Assembly: GCA_035559535.1 (NCBI GenBank)
Contig: DATMBG010000042.1
Coordinates: 1-64,000, forward strand
DNA from: Candidatus Limnocylindrales bacterium
Lineage (GTDB): Bacteria; Moduliflexota; Moduliflexia; Moduliflexales; JAUQPW01
DNA: 64,000 nt
Direction of reading: 5' to 3'
Below, piece after piece: positions 8,586-16,315 of this stretch. Below the pieces are notes generated by a model. The model saw only the letters and a program-made list of their open reading frames with translations, did no database searches and had not been told where the DNA came from. The position numbers were made by a program, and so were the translations under genes. Position 1 is the stretch's first letter. Each line of letters opens with the position of its first letter.

Positions 8586-9770
8586 CTAAGCATGGGCCAT
8601 GCTGCAAACAGCCCCGGTGGCAACAAATTCATCGTAGTCTATAAACTCTTTGATTTCCGGATTTTTTCCGCAAACCGCGCAATTGGGATCACGACGGATC
8701 TCCAATTCACGAAACTCCATATTCAAGGCATCATACAGGATTAATTTTCCCATCATGGTAGAACCGATACCGAGAAGAAGTTTGAGGGCATCGGTAGCCT
8801 GTAACAAACCAATAACCCCGGGTAACACGCCCAGGACTCCGGCCTCGTCTCAGGTTGGGGCTAACTCTGCCGGAGTGGGTATGGGATAGAGACATCGATA
8901 GCAAGGCCCTTTACCCGGAATAAAGGTCGTAGCCTGCCCTTCAAATCGAAAAATACTCCCATAAATATTGGGTTTACCATAAAAGACACAGGCATCATTG
9001 ACCAGGTATCGGGTCTTAAAATTATCACTTCCGTCGATGATCACATCGTAGTCCTTAATAATATCAATATTATTCACCGAAAGCCTCTCGGCATAAGGAA
9101 TGACGGTAATCCCCGGATTGAGTCTTTTGAGCGTATCTTGGGCAGATTCTACTTTGCTCTTACCTAACCACTCGGTATTATGCAGGATTTGCCGTTGCAA
9201 ATTCGATTCGTCTACCACATCTGAATCTACAATCCCCAGAGTTCCTACACCGGCTGCAGCCAGATAATAAGCCGCAGGAGAGCCCAGCCCACCCGCTCCA
9301 ATTAATAGAACTTTGCTTTCTAAAAGCTTGATTTGTCCTTTTTCTCCAACTTCTGGAATAAGAATCTGACGACTATAACGGGCCCGTTGTTCAGGAGTTA
9401 AGAACTTTGGTTTTACCACTTTATACTGGGCATTTTTCCAGGCATTAAAACCTCCCACCATGGATTGTACATTTTTATAGCCCATGTCTTTCAAGGTTTT
9501 GGTGGCTAAGGCAGATCGAACTCCGCCTGCACAATAAACGACGATGGGAGTATCCTTATCTGGAACTGCATTTTCGATCCTTAATTCCAGAAAACCCCTT
9601 GGAATAAATACCGCATTTTCAATGGCCCCTTCATCAAACTCTTCCTTTTCTCGCACATCTACGAGAACAAGCTTATCCCCTTTTTGAAGTCGCTCATGAA
9701 CTTCGTGGGGTGTCACCTCCGATATTTCCTTTTTTACCTGTTGTAGCAGTTGATCCTTGGTTAAACTCAT
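8586..9770 (-). CDS. Rhodanese-E1 (MoeB/ThiF) sulfur-carrier activating selenoprotein
   Basis: E1-like enzyme that adenylates the GG end of a ubiquitin-fold carrier and helps load sulfur. Length 394 aa. A rhodanese domain comes first (about 15-115, VYCAGGVRSA with the persulfide Cys), then the ThiF/MoeB domain (RYSRQILIPEVG near 130, GAGGLGSPAAYYLAAAG near 155-170, DGSDNFKTRYLVND near 238). Zn-binding Cys pairs are CYRC near 293 and CAVC near 370. In-frame TGA at 8850-8852 is residue 307, in LAPT-U-DEAGVLG, exactly where ThiF/MoeB proteins have the catalytic Cys; the frame continues without a break to a proper C-terminus. Rhodanese at the N-terminus is reversed relative to MoeZ/MOCS3. A SECIS-like hairpin follows the UGA. 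A stop-truncated pseudogene is the alternative, less likely because the downstream part is fully conserved. Confidence 0.85.
8817..8835 (-). promoter_or_regulatory. SECIS-like stem-loop for E1 selenoprotein
   Basis: Reading on the minus strand, CCTGGG pairs with CCCGGG (six pairs, one G-U) around the 7-nt loop CGTGTTA, which has G at its second position. The loop begins 21 nt after the UGA, inside the 16-37 nt range described for bacterial SECIS elements. Confidence 0.6.
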
Positions 9771-9795
9771 ACGACCAGAAGCAAGAGGTAAGAAA

Positions 9796-9814
9796 CAAGA
9801 AATTTTATTTCTTG
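9796..9814. repeat. Hairpin of CAAGAAA words between E1 and JAMM genes
   Basis: CAAGAAAT, loop TTT, ATTTCTTG; flanking CAAGAG and CTTGTTTAC words extend the symmetry imperfectly to 9780-9826. It fills the 59-nt gap between two genes of one operon. Confidence 0.7.
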
Positions 9815-9829
9815 CCCCTTGTTTACTGT

Positions 9830-10303
9830 TTAATCTTTAACTTGAAAAGCTTCCTCCTTAAAATCCTTTATCCTTTCATCCCATATAAAAATTCGGGCAT
9901 TTTTTACTTTTCCTCCATAAACCGAAACGACCATATGAAAGGCATCAGGATACATAGGTTCTCCCCACTCTCCGGAGAGAGCCATATATTTATCTTCCTG
10001 AGAAAAATAAGCTTCGTGTTCAGGATGAGAATGATAGAACCCCTTAATTTCTTCCTTTTGCTCTTCGGCTTGTTGAAAAACCCGCATCATCTCCTGAGGC
10101 TCCATATAATAAGCAATTCGGGCGTCACGCTTGTATTTATTCGGATCTTTCCGGTGCAGCTCATTTTGAATATTTGTGATCCGATAAACCCTCCAGATGT
10201 CCTGATCCTTAGGACCTGTTATAATACCACAACATTCCTCGGGGTAGGTTGCTTCGGCATGTTGATAAATTTCCTCCAATTTAGATCTCTGAATATATAT
10301 CAT
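9830..10303 (-). CDS. JAMM/Mov34 (Mec-type) metallopeptidase
   Basis: Zn-dependent peptidase of the M67 family, 157 aa. The JAMM signature is complete: Glu in YPEECCGIITG near 20-30 and the H-x-H-x(7)-S-x(2)-D motif as YHSHPEHEAYFSQED near 92-106. In Mycobacterium tuberculosis the homologous Mec releases cysteine from the CysO-cysteine adduct; in Pseudomonas QbsD trims residues that follow the GG of a carrier. Both jobs could apply here because the neighbouring carrier ends GGKS. Its start overlaps the cysteine synthase stop by 4 nt (ATGA), implying translational coupling. Confidence 0.87.
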   Translation of the reverse strand: MIYIQRSKLEEIYQHAEATYPEECCGIITGPKDQDIWRVYRITNIQNELHRKDPNKYKRDARIAYYMEPQEMMRVFQQAEEQKEEIKGFYHSHPEHEAYFSQEDKYMALSGEWGEPMYPDAFHMVVSVYGGKVKNARIFIWDERIKDFKEEAFQVKD

Positions 10304-11265
10304 AATCGGTCTTCTGTACTGAGATACCTTTCTCCACTATCTGGCAAAATAGTTACAATCACCCCCTGGGTAAGCTGCCGACCTACCTCCATAACCCCAA
10401 CTAAAGCGGCCCCTGCCGAGTGGCCTATTAAAAGTCCCTCTTCCCGGGCCATCCTGTGGGCCATCTCATAGGCATCATTGGTATTCACGTTGATTTTCAT
10501 GTCGGCAAACTTTTCATCGTAAATTCCAGGAACAATAGAAGTAGCCATATGCTTTAACCCTTCGATCCCATGCAAAGGCTCACCGGGTTCTACAGCAATG
10601 ATTTGAATGTTGGGATTGTACTCCCGCAGTCGCTTTCCCGTTCCCATGAGAGTTCCACTGGTTCCCAGAGCTGCTACAAAGTGGGTAATACGACCTTTGG
10701 TTTGGTTGAAGATTTCTACCCCCGTGGTTTCATAATGGGCTTTGACATTGGCAGGATTATTATACTGATCTGGCATGAAATACTTACCAGGATTTTCATA
10801 GTAAATTTTACGGGCTAATCGAATAGCCCCATCAGAACCTTCAAAAGGACTTGAAAAATGAATTTTAGCCCCGTAAGCCCTTAAAATCTTTTTTCTTTCC
10901 TCGCTGGCATTCTCAGGAAGGACAATTTCAACCCGGTACCCGGTTACACTGCCAATCATAGCCAGGGCAATACCGGTATTACCCGAGGTCGGCTCCAAAA
11001 TAATTTTATCCTTGGTTAACCTGCCGGATCTTTCCCCTTCCCGTAACATCATCAAGGCAGCCCGATCCTTGACAGAACCACCCGGATTGAACCATTCTGC
11101 CTTGGCATAAACCTCTACCCCTCCTAACTCCTGGCTTAAACTTTCAATCTTTATCAAAGGGGTATTACCAATCTGACTCAGTATGGACCCAGATCGAAGA
11201 CTCCCTTCAACAGTTCTATTCGGCCTCGGGGCTTTTACATTACTATCTAAGGTGGCTACCATCAT
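10300..11265 (-). CDS. cysM: Cysteine synthase, CysM/CysK family
   Basis: PLP enzyme making cysteine from an activated serine and a sulfur donor, 321 aa. PLP-Lys lies in NPGGSVKDRAALMM near 62-75, the substrate loop PTSGNTGIALAM near 93-104, the phosphate-binding GTSGTLMGTG near 200-209, and PDSGERYLST near the end. First gene of the four-gene cluster, so it probably uses the thiocarboxylated carrier encoded downstream, as CysM of mycobacteria does with O-phosphoserine. Choice of O-phosphoserine versus O-acetylserine cannot be read directly. A near-consensus promoter lies at 11347-11375. Confidence 0.9.
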   Translation of the reverse strand: MMVATLDSNVKAPRPNRTVEGSLRSGSILSQIGNTPLIKIESLSQELGGVEVYAKAEWFNPGGSVKDRAALMMLREGERSGRLTKDKIILEPTSGNTGIALAMIGSVTGYRVEIVLPENASEERKKILRAYGAKIHFSSPFEGSDGAIRLARKIYYENPGKYFMPDQYNNPANVKAHYETTGVEIFNQTKGRITHFVAALGTSGTLMGTGKRLREYNPNIQIIAVEPGEPLHGIEGLKHMATSIVPGIYDEKFADMKINVNTNDAYEMAHRMAREEGLLIGHSAGAALVGVMEVGRQLTQGVIVTILPDSGERYLSTEDRL

Positions 11266-11346
11266 CTCTCTACTCCTTGTTTGAATGAAAATGGCTCAAC
11301 TTTTTGAGTCTGCTTCAAAATGTTCGTCGGTTTCTTGAGACAACAA

Positions 11347-11375
11347 AAAATAAAAATACCTGACTCTTTTGTCAA
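11347..11375 (-). promoter_or_regulatory. Sigma70-like promoter of cysteine cluster
   Basis: Minus-strand TTGACA (11370-11375) and TATTTT (11347-11352) with 17-bp spacing, about 80-110 nt before the cysM start, in AT-rich DNA. Confidence 0.6.
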
Positions 11376-11491
11376 GATTCAGAATTTAATATATTCTGCG
11401 CTTTAAGTTTTGACAAGGGGAATTTTCCGTTTCCAAACCTTTCTCCTCCACTTTTAGAGAAGAAATAAAACAGACTTCAAGCTATTTCCCC

Positions 11492-11586
11492 TTATACCGA
11501 CTTTATAGTGAAATTCGACCCAAGCATAGGGCACGTTGTAGCGTGCCCTACCAGATAGGGATAATTTCAACATGAATCTGGTATAA
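11492..11586. mobile_element. MITE-like element with TTATACC ends
   Basis: Short element of 95 bp with terminal inverted repeats of about 24 bp (TTATACC ... TGAAATT at the left, AATTTCA ... GGTATAA at the right) around an inner hairpin GGGCACG/CGTGCCC (about 11528-11551). No coding capacity. Related copies at 14559, 60852 and a remnant at 62534. The rest of 11266-11758 shows nothing else recognisable. Confidence 0.55.
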
Positions 11587-11758
11587 CTTTTTCCTGAGCC
11601 TGAAAGTTAGAGCCCCTCTTCCGTCCTGCTGCTTTCAAATGAAGAACCTTTCTATATTTCATAGGGCCCTCCAATAGTCCCTAAGCAGGGATAGGCGGGA
11701 AACCGATCTTCGGGGGATTAGAAAAGTAGCATGGGGGTATAGCCTCCCGACAAAGCTA

Positions 11759-11787
11759 TTGACAAGCCGGGGAAGTCACTCTAGAAT
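11759..11787 (+). promoter_or_regulatory. Sigma70 promoter of rnhA
   Basis: TTGACA (11759-11764), 17-bp spacer, TAGAAT (11782-11787). It lies about 75 nt before the rnhA start on the same strand. Confidence 0.65.
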
Positions 11788-11864
11788 TTACTAAGATTTT
11801 GAGAGGCTTTTCCATGGATAAGGAGGAGGACCGTTTTATTTGTTCATCGTAAGAGTGGAGAGGA

Positions 11865-12353
11865 ATGAGCCAGCTTAAGAAGGTGATCATGTATACCGAT
11901 GGGGGATGCCTGAAAAATCCCGGTCCGGGAGGTTATGGGGTGGTCTTGCTTAACGGAGATCACAGAAAAGAATTGTCCGGTGGATTTCGACGGACAACGA
12001 ATAACCGTATGGAAATCATGGCGGCCATCGCCGGTCTTCAGGCCCTTAAGACCCAATGCGAGGTAACCCTTTATACCGATTCGCAATACCTGGTTAACGC
12101 CATGACGAAAGGATGGGTGAAACGATGGCAGGCAAACGGTTGGATGAGAAACAGGGAGGAGAAGGCTCTCAACTCTGATTTATGGGAGCAACTGCTCCGA
12201 TTATGCCAACAGCACAAAGTTGAGTTTGTATGGATTCGAGGGCATGCGGGTAATTCGGAAAATGAGCGCTGCGATCAACTGGCTAAACAAGCCGCCCGGC
12301 AGAAAGATTTACCTGCTGACCTAGTTTATGAGAGTCAGGAAGGACAGAGATGA
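11865..12353 (+). CDS. rnhA: Ribonuclease HI
   Basis: Cuts the RNA strand of RNA-DNA hybrids in the cytoplasm. The 162-aa protein shows the whole catalytic set: YTDGG (first Asp near residue 11), RMEI (Glu near 49), TDSQYL (Asp near 71) and [11 protein letters not shown] (His and last Asp near 125-135). The basic handle region [12 protein letters not shown] is present, as in E. coli RNase HI. The ATG follows GGAGAGGA closely. It starts a plus-strand pair with the YitT-family gene 88 nt downstream. Confidence 0.95.
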   Translation: MSQLKKVIMYTDGGCLKNPGPGGYGVVLLNGDHRKELSGGFRRTTNNRMEIMAAIAGLQALKTQCEVTLYTDSQYLVNAMTKGWVKRWQANGWMRNREEKALNSDLWEQLLRLCQQHKVEFVWIRGHAGNSENERCDQLAKQAARQKDLPADLVYESQEGQR

Positions 12354-12441
12354 CCCTAGTAAGGGCTTTAAGTAAAAGCTTTTAAATTTCAAAAGATATC
12401 TTAACGTTCCAACCAAATTGTTTGTAGAGGAGAACCCTAAC

Positions 12442-13353
12442 ATGAAACAATTCCTTAGACGACTGGTGAGGAAGCGGCGTGCTTTTTCTCATATCTGGAG
12501 GAAAATCCGACAACCGGTTATCATTGCCATTGGAGCCATTATAGCTGCCTTTGGCTATAGCCTTTTTCAGGTACCCTTCAACCTTGCAGCAGGTGGGATC
12601 AGCGGAATCGGCATTATCATCAATCACTTTACCGGCTGGCCGGTAGGCGTTCTGTATTTAATCATGAACATTCCTCTCTTGACCCTGGGTTACTTCTATT
12701 TAGGGCGCTGGCAGTTCTTGATTTACACCATGCTGGCCGTTTTTATCTTTTCCATGGCAACGGATCTATTCATTGCCTTCTTTCCTGTGATCCTGACCCA
12801 GTATCCCATTACTACCGACATACTGCTGAGCACGGTCTATGCCGGATTGGTTTCCGGTATTGGAGTAGGGATTATTTATCGGGCAGGGGGGACGATTGGG
12901 GGTACAGGGATCGTGGGCCGTATCCTCCAGCAGAAGACCGGGATTCCCCTGAGCCAGATATATCTATATACCGACGGGATCATTATCCTGGCTGCAGGAT
13001 TTGTATTTGGCTGGGAAACTGCCTTACATGCTCTCTTGACCCTGTTTCTGAATGGATTGGCCTCCGATTTCGCCCTGGAAGGACCCAGTACCGTCCGTAC
13101 GGTGGTTATTGTCACGGATCGTCCCGAGGAATTAACCAAAGCCCTGATGGAAGGGTTACATCGGGGGGTTACTCACTGGCAGGTGATCGGGGGTTATACC
13201 CATCAACCCCATTTTATTGTCTGGTGTGCCGTATACCGTCCGCAGGTTATTGAAATGAAACGAATTGTAGCATCGGTGGATCCTAAAGCCTTTGTGGTAA
13301 TTGGCAATGCTCACCAGGCCCTGGGATCCGGTTTTATTCCGCTGAAACGTTGA
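12442..13353 (+). CDS. YitT family membrane protein (DUF161/DUF2179)
   Basis: Inner-membrane protein of 303 aa, function unknown. About six hydrophobic segments lie at roughly 25-215, including FQVPFNLAAGGISGIGIIIN near 45-62, the conserved YitT start, and a Gly-rich GGTIGGTGIVGRILQQKTG. The cytoplasmic C-terminal DUF2179 domain (about 220-300) ends FVVIGNAHQALGSGF. ATG 12442 is preferred over an upstream TTG because an AGAGGAG box lies 9 nt before it. Family members are widespread and have been linked to transport or small-ligand sensing only loosely. Confidence 0.85.
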   Translation: MKQFLRRLVRKRRAFSHIWRKIRQPVIIAIGAIIAAFGYSLFQVPFNLAAGGISGIGIIINHFTGWPVGVLYLIMNIPLLTLGYFYLGRWQFLIYTMLAVFIFSMATDLFIAFFPVILTQYPITTDILLSTVYAGLVSGIGVGIIYRAGGTIGGTGIVGRILQQKTGIPLSQIYLYTDGIIILAAGFVFGWETALHALLTLFLNGLASDFALEGPSTVRTVVIVTDRPEELTKALMEGLHRGVTHWQVIGGYTHQPHFIVWCAVYRPQVIEMKRIVASVDPKAFVVIGNAHQALGSGFIPLKR

Positions 13354-13573
13354 TCGTTCCGAAACTTCCAGAAAATCCAGGCGGCAGTCTTGAGAGAAAC
13401 TCACAGATAAAAGTTTAGTGCCTTTATATCAGATTTCCTTCAAAAATTTTTTACACCCCCTCAATTTTAAAAGTAAGTGAAAAATTTTAAAAGAAAAAAC
13501 TCGAAAATATTTTATATTCTTATTTCTCGGCTTCATGATTCTTTTAATGATCCGGTAACTCATTTATTCAAAG

Positions 13574-13602
13574 TTGAAAGTTCATCCCGGAGAATTTAAT
13601 AT
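13574..13602 (+). promoter_or_regulatory. Candidate promoter of hsp20 gene
   Basis: TTGAAA (13574-13579), 17 bp, TAATAT (13597-13602), about 75 nt before the start codon. The preceding 13354-13573 is AT-rich with no gene seen; no CIRCE element was found. Confidence 0.6.
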
Positions 13603-13677
13603 ATAAACTTGGAAAGCCCAAAAGCCATCCCTGGGATGGGTTCTGATCAGGAGATTAACCAAGGAGGTGTATCGACG

Positions 13678-14172
13678 ATGTTAGGATTAACCAAGTGGAA
13701 TCCCTTTAATGAAATCTTCACCATTCAAAACGAACTGGACAATCTCTTTGATAGAATTTGGGGTGATACCGTGAGAAGCAGGTTTGTAACAGGTCTGAGT
13801 CCCTGGAGTTACCGGAGTGGTCACTGGTACCCTGCCATGGAATGTTTCGTTAAAGGCGAGGAATTGGTGGTACGGGCGGTATTGCCCGGCATAGATCCGA
13901 AAGAAGTTGATATATCCGTATTGGGAAATCAACTGATCCTCAAAGGCGAACGTAAACCCCTGGAAGGGATGAAGAGTGAAGATTATTATTTTAGCGAAAT
14001 TCCCTATGGAAAGTTTGAACGAACCATTACCCTTCCGAGAAAAGTAGATGCGGAACAGATCCATGCAAAATATAAAGATGGGGTTTTGGAAATTACCTTA
14101 CCGGCTTCCGATATTGTTCCTAAAAAGGTTCCTGTGATGGTTGAGACCGGTGAAAAAGCCTTGAATGCCTGA
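13678..14172 (+). CDS. Small heat-shock protein Hsp20/alpha-crystallin
   Basis: ATP-independent chaperone that holds unfolding proteins, 164 aa. The alpha-crystallin domain covers about 45-140 (YPAMECFVKGEELVVRAVLP, PKEVDISVLGNQLILKGER, YGKFERTITLPRKVD) and ends with the family signature KDGVLEITLP. The N-terminus LTKWNPFNEIFTIQNELDNL is typical of class A bacterial Hsp20. ATG 13678 follows AAGGAGGTG at good spacing, so it is chosen over an upstream in-frame start at 13609. Confidence 0.93.
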   Translation: MLGLTKWNPFNEIFTIQNELDNLFDRIWGDTVRSRFVTGLSPWSYRSGHWYPAMECFVKGEELVVRAVLPGIDPKEVDISVLGNQLILKGERKPLEGMKSEDYYFSEIPYGKFERTITLPRKVDAEQIHAKYKDGVLEITLPASDIVPKKVPVMVETGEKALNA

Positions 14173-14234
14173 TTAACCTAATTAAATTGAAAACCCATCC
14201 CCGGGATGGCCTTCTCAACAAGCCCTTCCTCAAG

Positions 14235-14278
14235 AAGCTTCTCCCCTCTGCCTCCACCAGGAGGGGAGGAGCTTTTTT
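14235..14278 (+). terminator. Rho-independent terminator after hsp20
   Basis: 14-bp GC-rich stem (14235-14248 with 14261-14274, one G-U pair) followed by a run of six T residues. Classical intrinsic terminator 60 nt after the hsp20 stop. Confidence 0.85.
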
Positions 14279-14357
14279 ATTATCCCGGCTTCCTTTTACC
14301 CACTCCGGTAAACTTACAACCGGTGTATCCGTATCAATTTAGTAGGTGGAAAAAGAA

Positions 14358-14449
14358 ACACCCCTCTGGCCCCCCTGCAGGGGGGGACCGACCTCGACCT
14401 GGGGTGGCTGCTGCTGAAGTTCCCCCCTGCAGGGGGGCCAGAGGGGTGT
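14358..14449. repeat. Perfect 28-bp inverted repeat around PstI-like TGCA cores
   Basis: Arms 14358-14385 and 14422-14449 are perfect complements; each arm itself contains a C6-TGCA-G6 palindrome. Loop of 36 nt. Outside the arms GGTGG and CCACC words continue the symmetry imperfectly. No gene. Confidence 0.85.
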
Positions 14450-14558
14450 TCAGACAGAAAAAGTGCCACCTTCTAAATTGTTATAGTCACCACAACCGGT
14501 AAAAAAGTTGACATGGGATCAAAGGGGTGATTAAAATATCCATAGATCTGGTTACAAT

Positions 14559-14644
14559 ACTGACTTTATATTGAAATTCAAGTTGAGTGCAAAGGCACGT
14601 AAGCAACATACCCTTACCGTCCAGGAATAATTTCAAAATGAAGT
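14559..14644. mobile_element. Degenerate MITE-like element
   Basis: Left end ACTGACTTTATATTGAAATT and right end matching it inverted with a few changes; inner sequence has GGCACGTAAGCAACATACCC. Close to the element at 11492 in end sequence and size but lacking the terminal TTATACC on the left. Confidence 0.4.
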
Positions 14645-14720
14645 GGGGATAGGGTATGATCCCACTATTTACCGGCGAGATAAATTCGCTCACCATATAT
14701 CCTTATCAGGAGGTAACAGG

Positions 14721-15710
14721 ATGCGTTATTTGACGGGTTTAATTTTTCTGTTTTTTACGTTGTTTGGAGAAGTCTGGGCCTTAGAGGCCGGAAAAGTAGA
14801 CATTACTCTATGGCCCGTCCCCTGGAAGAATACACGACCCCGGGATCCTTATGTAGACCAGCAAAATCGAGTTTGGTTTGTTGGACAGGCAGGGGATTAC
14901 ATTGCTTATCTCGATCCAGAGAGCTCTCAATTCAAGCGATATGATCTGGAATCGGGCACCGGTCCGCACAATTTGATTGTGGATGCCAAGGGATATGTAT
15001 GGTACGCAGGTAATTTAAAAGCCTACATCGGAAAATTAGATCCCAAGACCGGAAAAGTTGCCCAATATGCGATGCCCAATCCTGCTGCACGAGATCCCCA
15101 TACCCTGGTCTTTGATCAAAAAGGCGATATCTGGTTTACAGTCCAGGGAGGAAATTTTGTTGGAAAACTCTCCACTCAGACCGGTGAGATTCAGCTAATT
15201 TCCGTCCCAACTCCCCAGGCACGGCCCTATGGAATCATCATTGACTCAAAAAATCGTCCCTGGATTTGTGAATTTGGGAGTAACAAACTGGCCACCGTAG
15301 ATCCCAATACCTTGAAACTCCAGGAGATCTCCCTACCCCGTGAATCGGCCCGACCCCGTCGGATCGTTGCAACTTCCGATGATAAGATCTGGTATGTAGA
15401 CTATGCAGAAGGTTTTTTAGGGCAGTATGATCCGACTACCGGTAAATTCAACGAATGGCCGCTGCCGGCAGGAACTGATTCCAGGCCTTATGGGATGGCT
15501 GTAGACGATCAGGATCGTATTTGGATCGTTGAGACCGGCCCTCAACCCAACCGATTTGTAGGCTTCGACCCAAAGACCCATCAGTTCTTCAGTGTTACGG
15601 AAATCGAAAATGCAAGGGGATCGGTACGTCATATGTTCTTCCATAAGCCCTCTCAAACGGTCTGGTTTGGAACGGATAGCAACTATATCGGACGAGCCCG
15701 ACTTCATTAA
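14721..15710 (+). CDS. Secreted virginiamycin-B-lyase-like beta-propeller
   Basis: Exported 329-aa seven-bladed propeller of the Vgb/streptogramin-lyase-like group. Residues 1-20 are a signal peptide (LTGLIFLFFTLFGEVWA). Repeating blade motifs such as DPYVDQQNRVWFVGQAGDYI, GPHNLIVDAKGYVWYAGN, DPHTLVFDQKGDIWFT and RPYGIIIDSKNRPWICEFG appear about every 45 residues. Real Vgb is cytoplasmic, and this one is exported and paired with a haem-binding-site protein 12 nt downstream, so an envelope redox or sensor role is more likely than antibiotic cleavage (inference). ATG 14721 follows AGGAGGTAACAGG. Confidence 0.75.
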   Translation: MRYLTGLIFLFFTLFGEVWALEAGKVDITLWPVPWKNTRPRDPYVDQQNRVWFVGQAGDYIAYLDPESSQFKRYDLESGTGPHNLIVDAKGYVWYAGNLKAYIGKLDPKTGKVAQYAMPNPAARDPHTLVFDQKGDIWFTVQGGNFVGKLSTQTGEIQLISVPTPQARPYGIIIDSKNRPWICEFGSNKLATVDPNTLKLQEISLPRESARPRRIVATSDDKIWYVDYAEGFLGQYDPTTGKFNEWPLPAGTDSRPYGMAVDDQDRIWIVETGPQPNRFVGFDPKTHQFFSVTEIENARGSVRHMFFHKPSQTVWFGTDSNYIGRARLH

Positions 15711-15722
15711 TCCTTCATAACA

Positions 15723-16295
15723 ATGGGAAGGCGTTTAATCTGGCTTATTTTATCCGGTAGTTTTGGGGTCATCCTGGTATTATCCCATCTTCTGAAAACA
15801 ACCCTGGCCTATCCCGAACATCCTCCCTTGGCTCACACCGGAGGCTTTGGCGAACCGACCTGTCAACAATGTCATTTTGATCAAACCCTCAATGATCCTG
15901 AGGGGTCTTTAACTCTGGAAGGCTTACCCGAGACCTATACCGCCGGTACCCGGTATCGATTAACGGTTAGCCTAAAGAGGTCGAATATGCGTAAAGGCGG
16001 TTTCCAATTGGCAGTTCGCTTTAAAACAGGAAAGCAGGCAGGCTCCTTACGAGCCGTGGATGAACGGGTGGAGTTGGTTCAAGAGGCCCCTTCTGAGATT
16101 CAATATGCTCAGCATACCAGGGCCGGAACTTCTCTGGTATCTTCAGATATGGCAAGATGGACTGTGGAATGGATGGCCCCCACAACAGGCAAGGAGGTCG
16201 TAATATGTAATGTGGTTGCCAATGCTGCAAACGATGATGCCTCTCAGTTCGGTGACTACATTTATGTAAGAGATTTTCTCAGCAAAGCACGGTAG
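15723..16295 (+). CDS. Exported protein with one CxxCH haem site and reeler-like domain
   Basis: 190-aa exported protein. Residues 1-30 form a signal/anchor (LIWLILSGSFGVILVLSHLL). A single c-type haem motif CQQCH lies near 49-53 after GGFGEPT. The remainder (about 65-190, LEGLPETYTAGTRYRLTVSL, GGFQLAVRF) resembles the choice-of-anchor/reeler-like beta-sandwich found in multihaem and decaheme-associated proteins. Co-directional with the Vgb-like gene (12-nt gap). Electron-transfer partner is unknown. Confidence 0.65.
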   Translation: MGRRLIWLILSGSFGVILVLSHLLKTTLAYPEHPPLAHTGGFGEPTCQQCHFDQTLNDPEGSLTLEGLPETYTAGTRYRLTVSLKRSNMRKGGFQLAVRFKTGKQAGSLRAVDERVELVQEAPSEIQYAQHTRAGTSLVSSDMARWTVEWMAPTTGKEVVICNVVANAANDDASQFGDYIYVRDFLSKAR

Positions 16296-16314
16296 GTTAA
16301 ACGTCCCGTTTGAC
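16296..16314. repeat. GTCAAACG palindrome directly after stop codon
   Basis: GTTAAACG-TCC-CGTTTGAC, starting on the base after the TAG stop of the haem-site gene. The same 19-bp palindrome follows TAG stops at 22913 and 53530. Here it lies between convergent genes. Confidence 0.7.
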
Positions 16315-16315
16315 A

